From CAYUPI01 sp964446585 (GTDB taxonomy: Bacteria; Verrucomicrobiota; Verrucomicrobiia; Limisphaerales; UBA8199): DNA of 64,000 bases. The stretch is from contig CAYUPI010000006.1 of NCBI GenBank assembly GCA_964446585.1, positions 124,001-188,000 on the forward strand. Reading direction: 5' to 3'. Positions 63,751 through 64,000 of this stretch are shown here, one piece after another. Under the pieces are notes generated by a model. That model had not been told where the DNA came from. It made no database searches and saw nothing but the letters and a program-made list of their open reading frames with translations. Position numbers and translations under genes: made by a program. The stretch's first letter is position 1. Every line of letters starts with the position of its first letter.

Positions 63751-64000
63751 GTAACGCGCGGCTTCTCGCTTTAACCGCCTGGCTCGCTGGCTCGACGATC
63801 GCCCGCAGCGCTGCCTCCGACTCGTCGTTCATCGCCGGCACGCAGGCCTACAAGGCCTCCGACTTCGAACGTGCGGTTATCACATTCCGCCAGTCTGCCG
63901 CTCTGCATCCCGCCTCCGGCACGCTTCAAAACCTGGGCCTGGCCGAATGGCAGCTCGGGAAAGTGGGCCAAGCTGTTCTGGCCTGGGAACAGGCGCTCTG
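63669..64000 (+). CDS. TPR/SH3-type Bat-operon protein (BatE-like), partial at window end
   Basis: Opens with ATG at 63669 (a GTG at 63612 is also in frame) and runs off the window after 110 codons. Residues about 1-27 (MFRAFEISKLRFGIFLGFGL) come from the right arm of word array J, and RLLALTAWLAGSTIARSAAS completes a signal peptide. Two TPR helices follow: FIAGTQAYKASDFERAVITFRQSAALHP and LGLAEWQLGKVGQAVLAWEQAL. This is the common BatE position after BatD. Too little is present for a firm name. Confidence 0.72.
   Translation, partial: MFRAFEISKLRFGIFLGFGLCDLGFLLRNARLLALTAWLAGSTIARSAASDSSFIAGTQAYKASDFERAVITFRQSAALHPASGTLQNLGLAEWQLGKVGQAVLAWEQAL

Overview
The window looks like a chromosomal piece of a Gram-negative, GC-rich (roughly 60%) bacterium, most likely a verrucomicrobium of the Pedosphaera/Limisphaerales type. 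The basis is inference: LolC/LolD-like and AsmA-like envelope genes, a full MoxR/Bat (VWA-TPR-BatD) operon, several exported proteins of verrucomicrobial style, frequent absence of Shine-Dalgarno sites, and abundant short word-like repeat arrays. I saw no rRNA, tRNA, CRISPR array, transposase or prophage.

Layout. 1-5160: a FGGY sugar kinase (cut by the window edge) with a class III aminotransferase, then an exported S15/CocE hydrolase. 5161-6867: a gene-poor stretch with small membrane ORFs and a perfect 23-bp inverted repeat. 6868-15407: a tightly overlapped operon of a GldA/GldF/GldG-like ABC system, a DUF4340 protein, a large AsmA-like protein and an exported protein. 15425-21250: a TPR membrane protein, LolC/E-LolD, a methyltransferase, a patatin and an S1/P1 nuclease. 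21426-26000: first MoxR-DUF58-transglutaminase operon. 25990-33057: YgfZ, two unknown proteins, and a DEAD-box helicase paired with an Arg-rich protein. 33169-41494: a YncE/phosphoesterase, an ornithine-decarboxylase-like and deoxyhypusine-synthase-like polyamine pair, and a DinG/XPD helicase. 41565-50577: VapBC, a hexapeptide acyltransferase, a sulfite-oxidase-like protein, a cysteine desulfurase, dnaN, an MFS carrier, methylglyoxal synthase and small proteins. 50623-54942: a Tat-exported GH116 glycosidase and a HAD hydrolase. 55056-64000: second MoxR-DUF58-DUF4381-VWA-VWA-TPR-BatD-TPR (Bat) operon, cut by the window end.

The most unusual signal is a set of word arrays: tandem 7-9-nt words (such as CCAAACTCCAAA, CCGAAACCCGAA, CACTCCGCACT, CTCGACACCCGAC), often an A/C-rich array followed by a T/G-rich reverse-complement array. 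They fill most junctions of the Bat operon, precede two further genes, and lie in frame inside a helicase and a phosphoesterase. In three Bat genes the array or its edge encodes the N-terminal secretion signal. One array pair brackets a four-helix-bundle S23 gene inserted between moxR and the DUF58 gene. I propose, as inference, that S23 proteins and word arrays form an undescribed mobile or recombinational element family.

The two MoxR systems probably control envelope or metal-insertion functions; the Gld-like operon and Lol system act in envelope transport. Start codons are uncertain for many genes because SD sites are rare; TANNNT boxes lie 6-9 nt before several starts, which suggests leaderless mRNAs.
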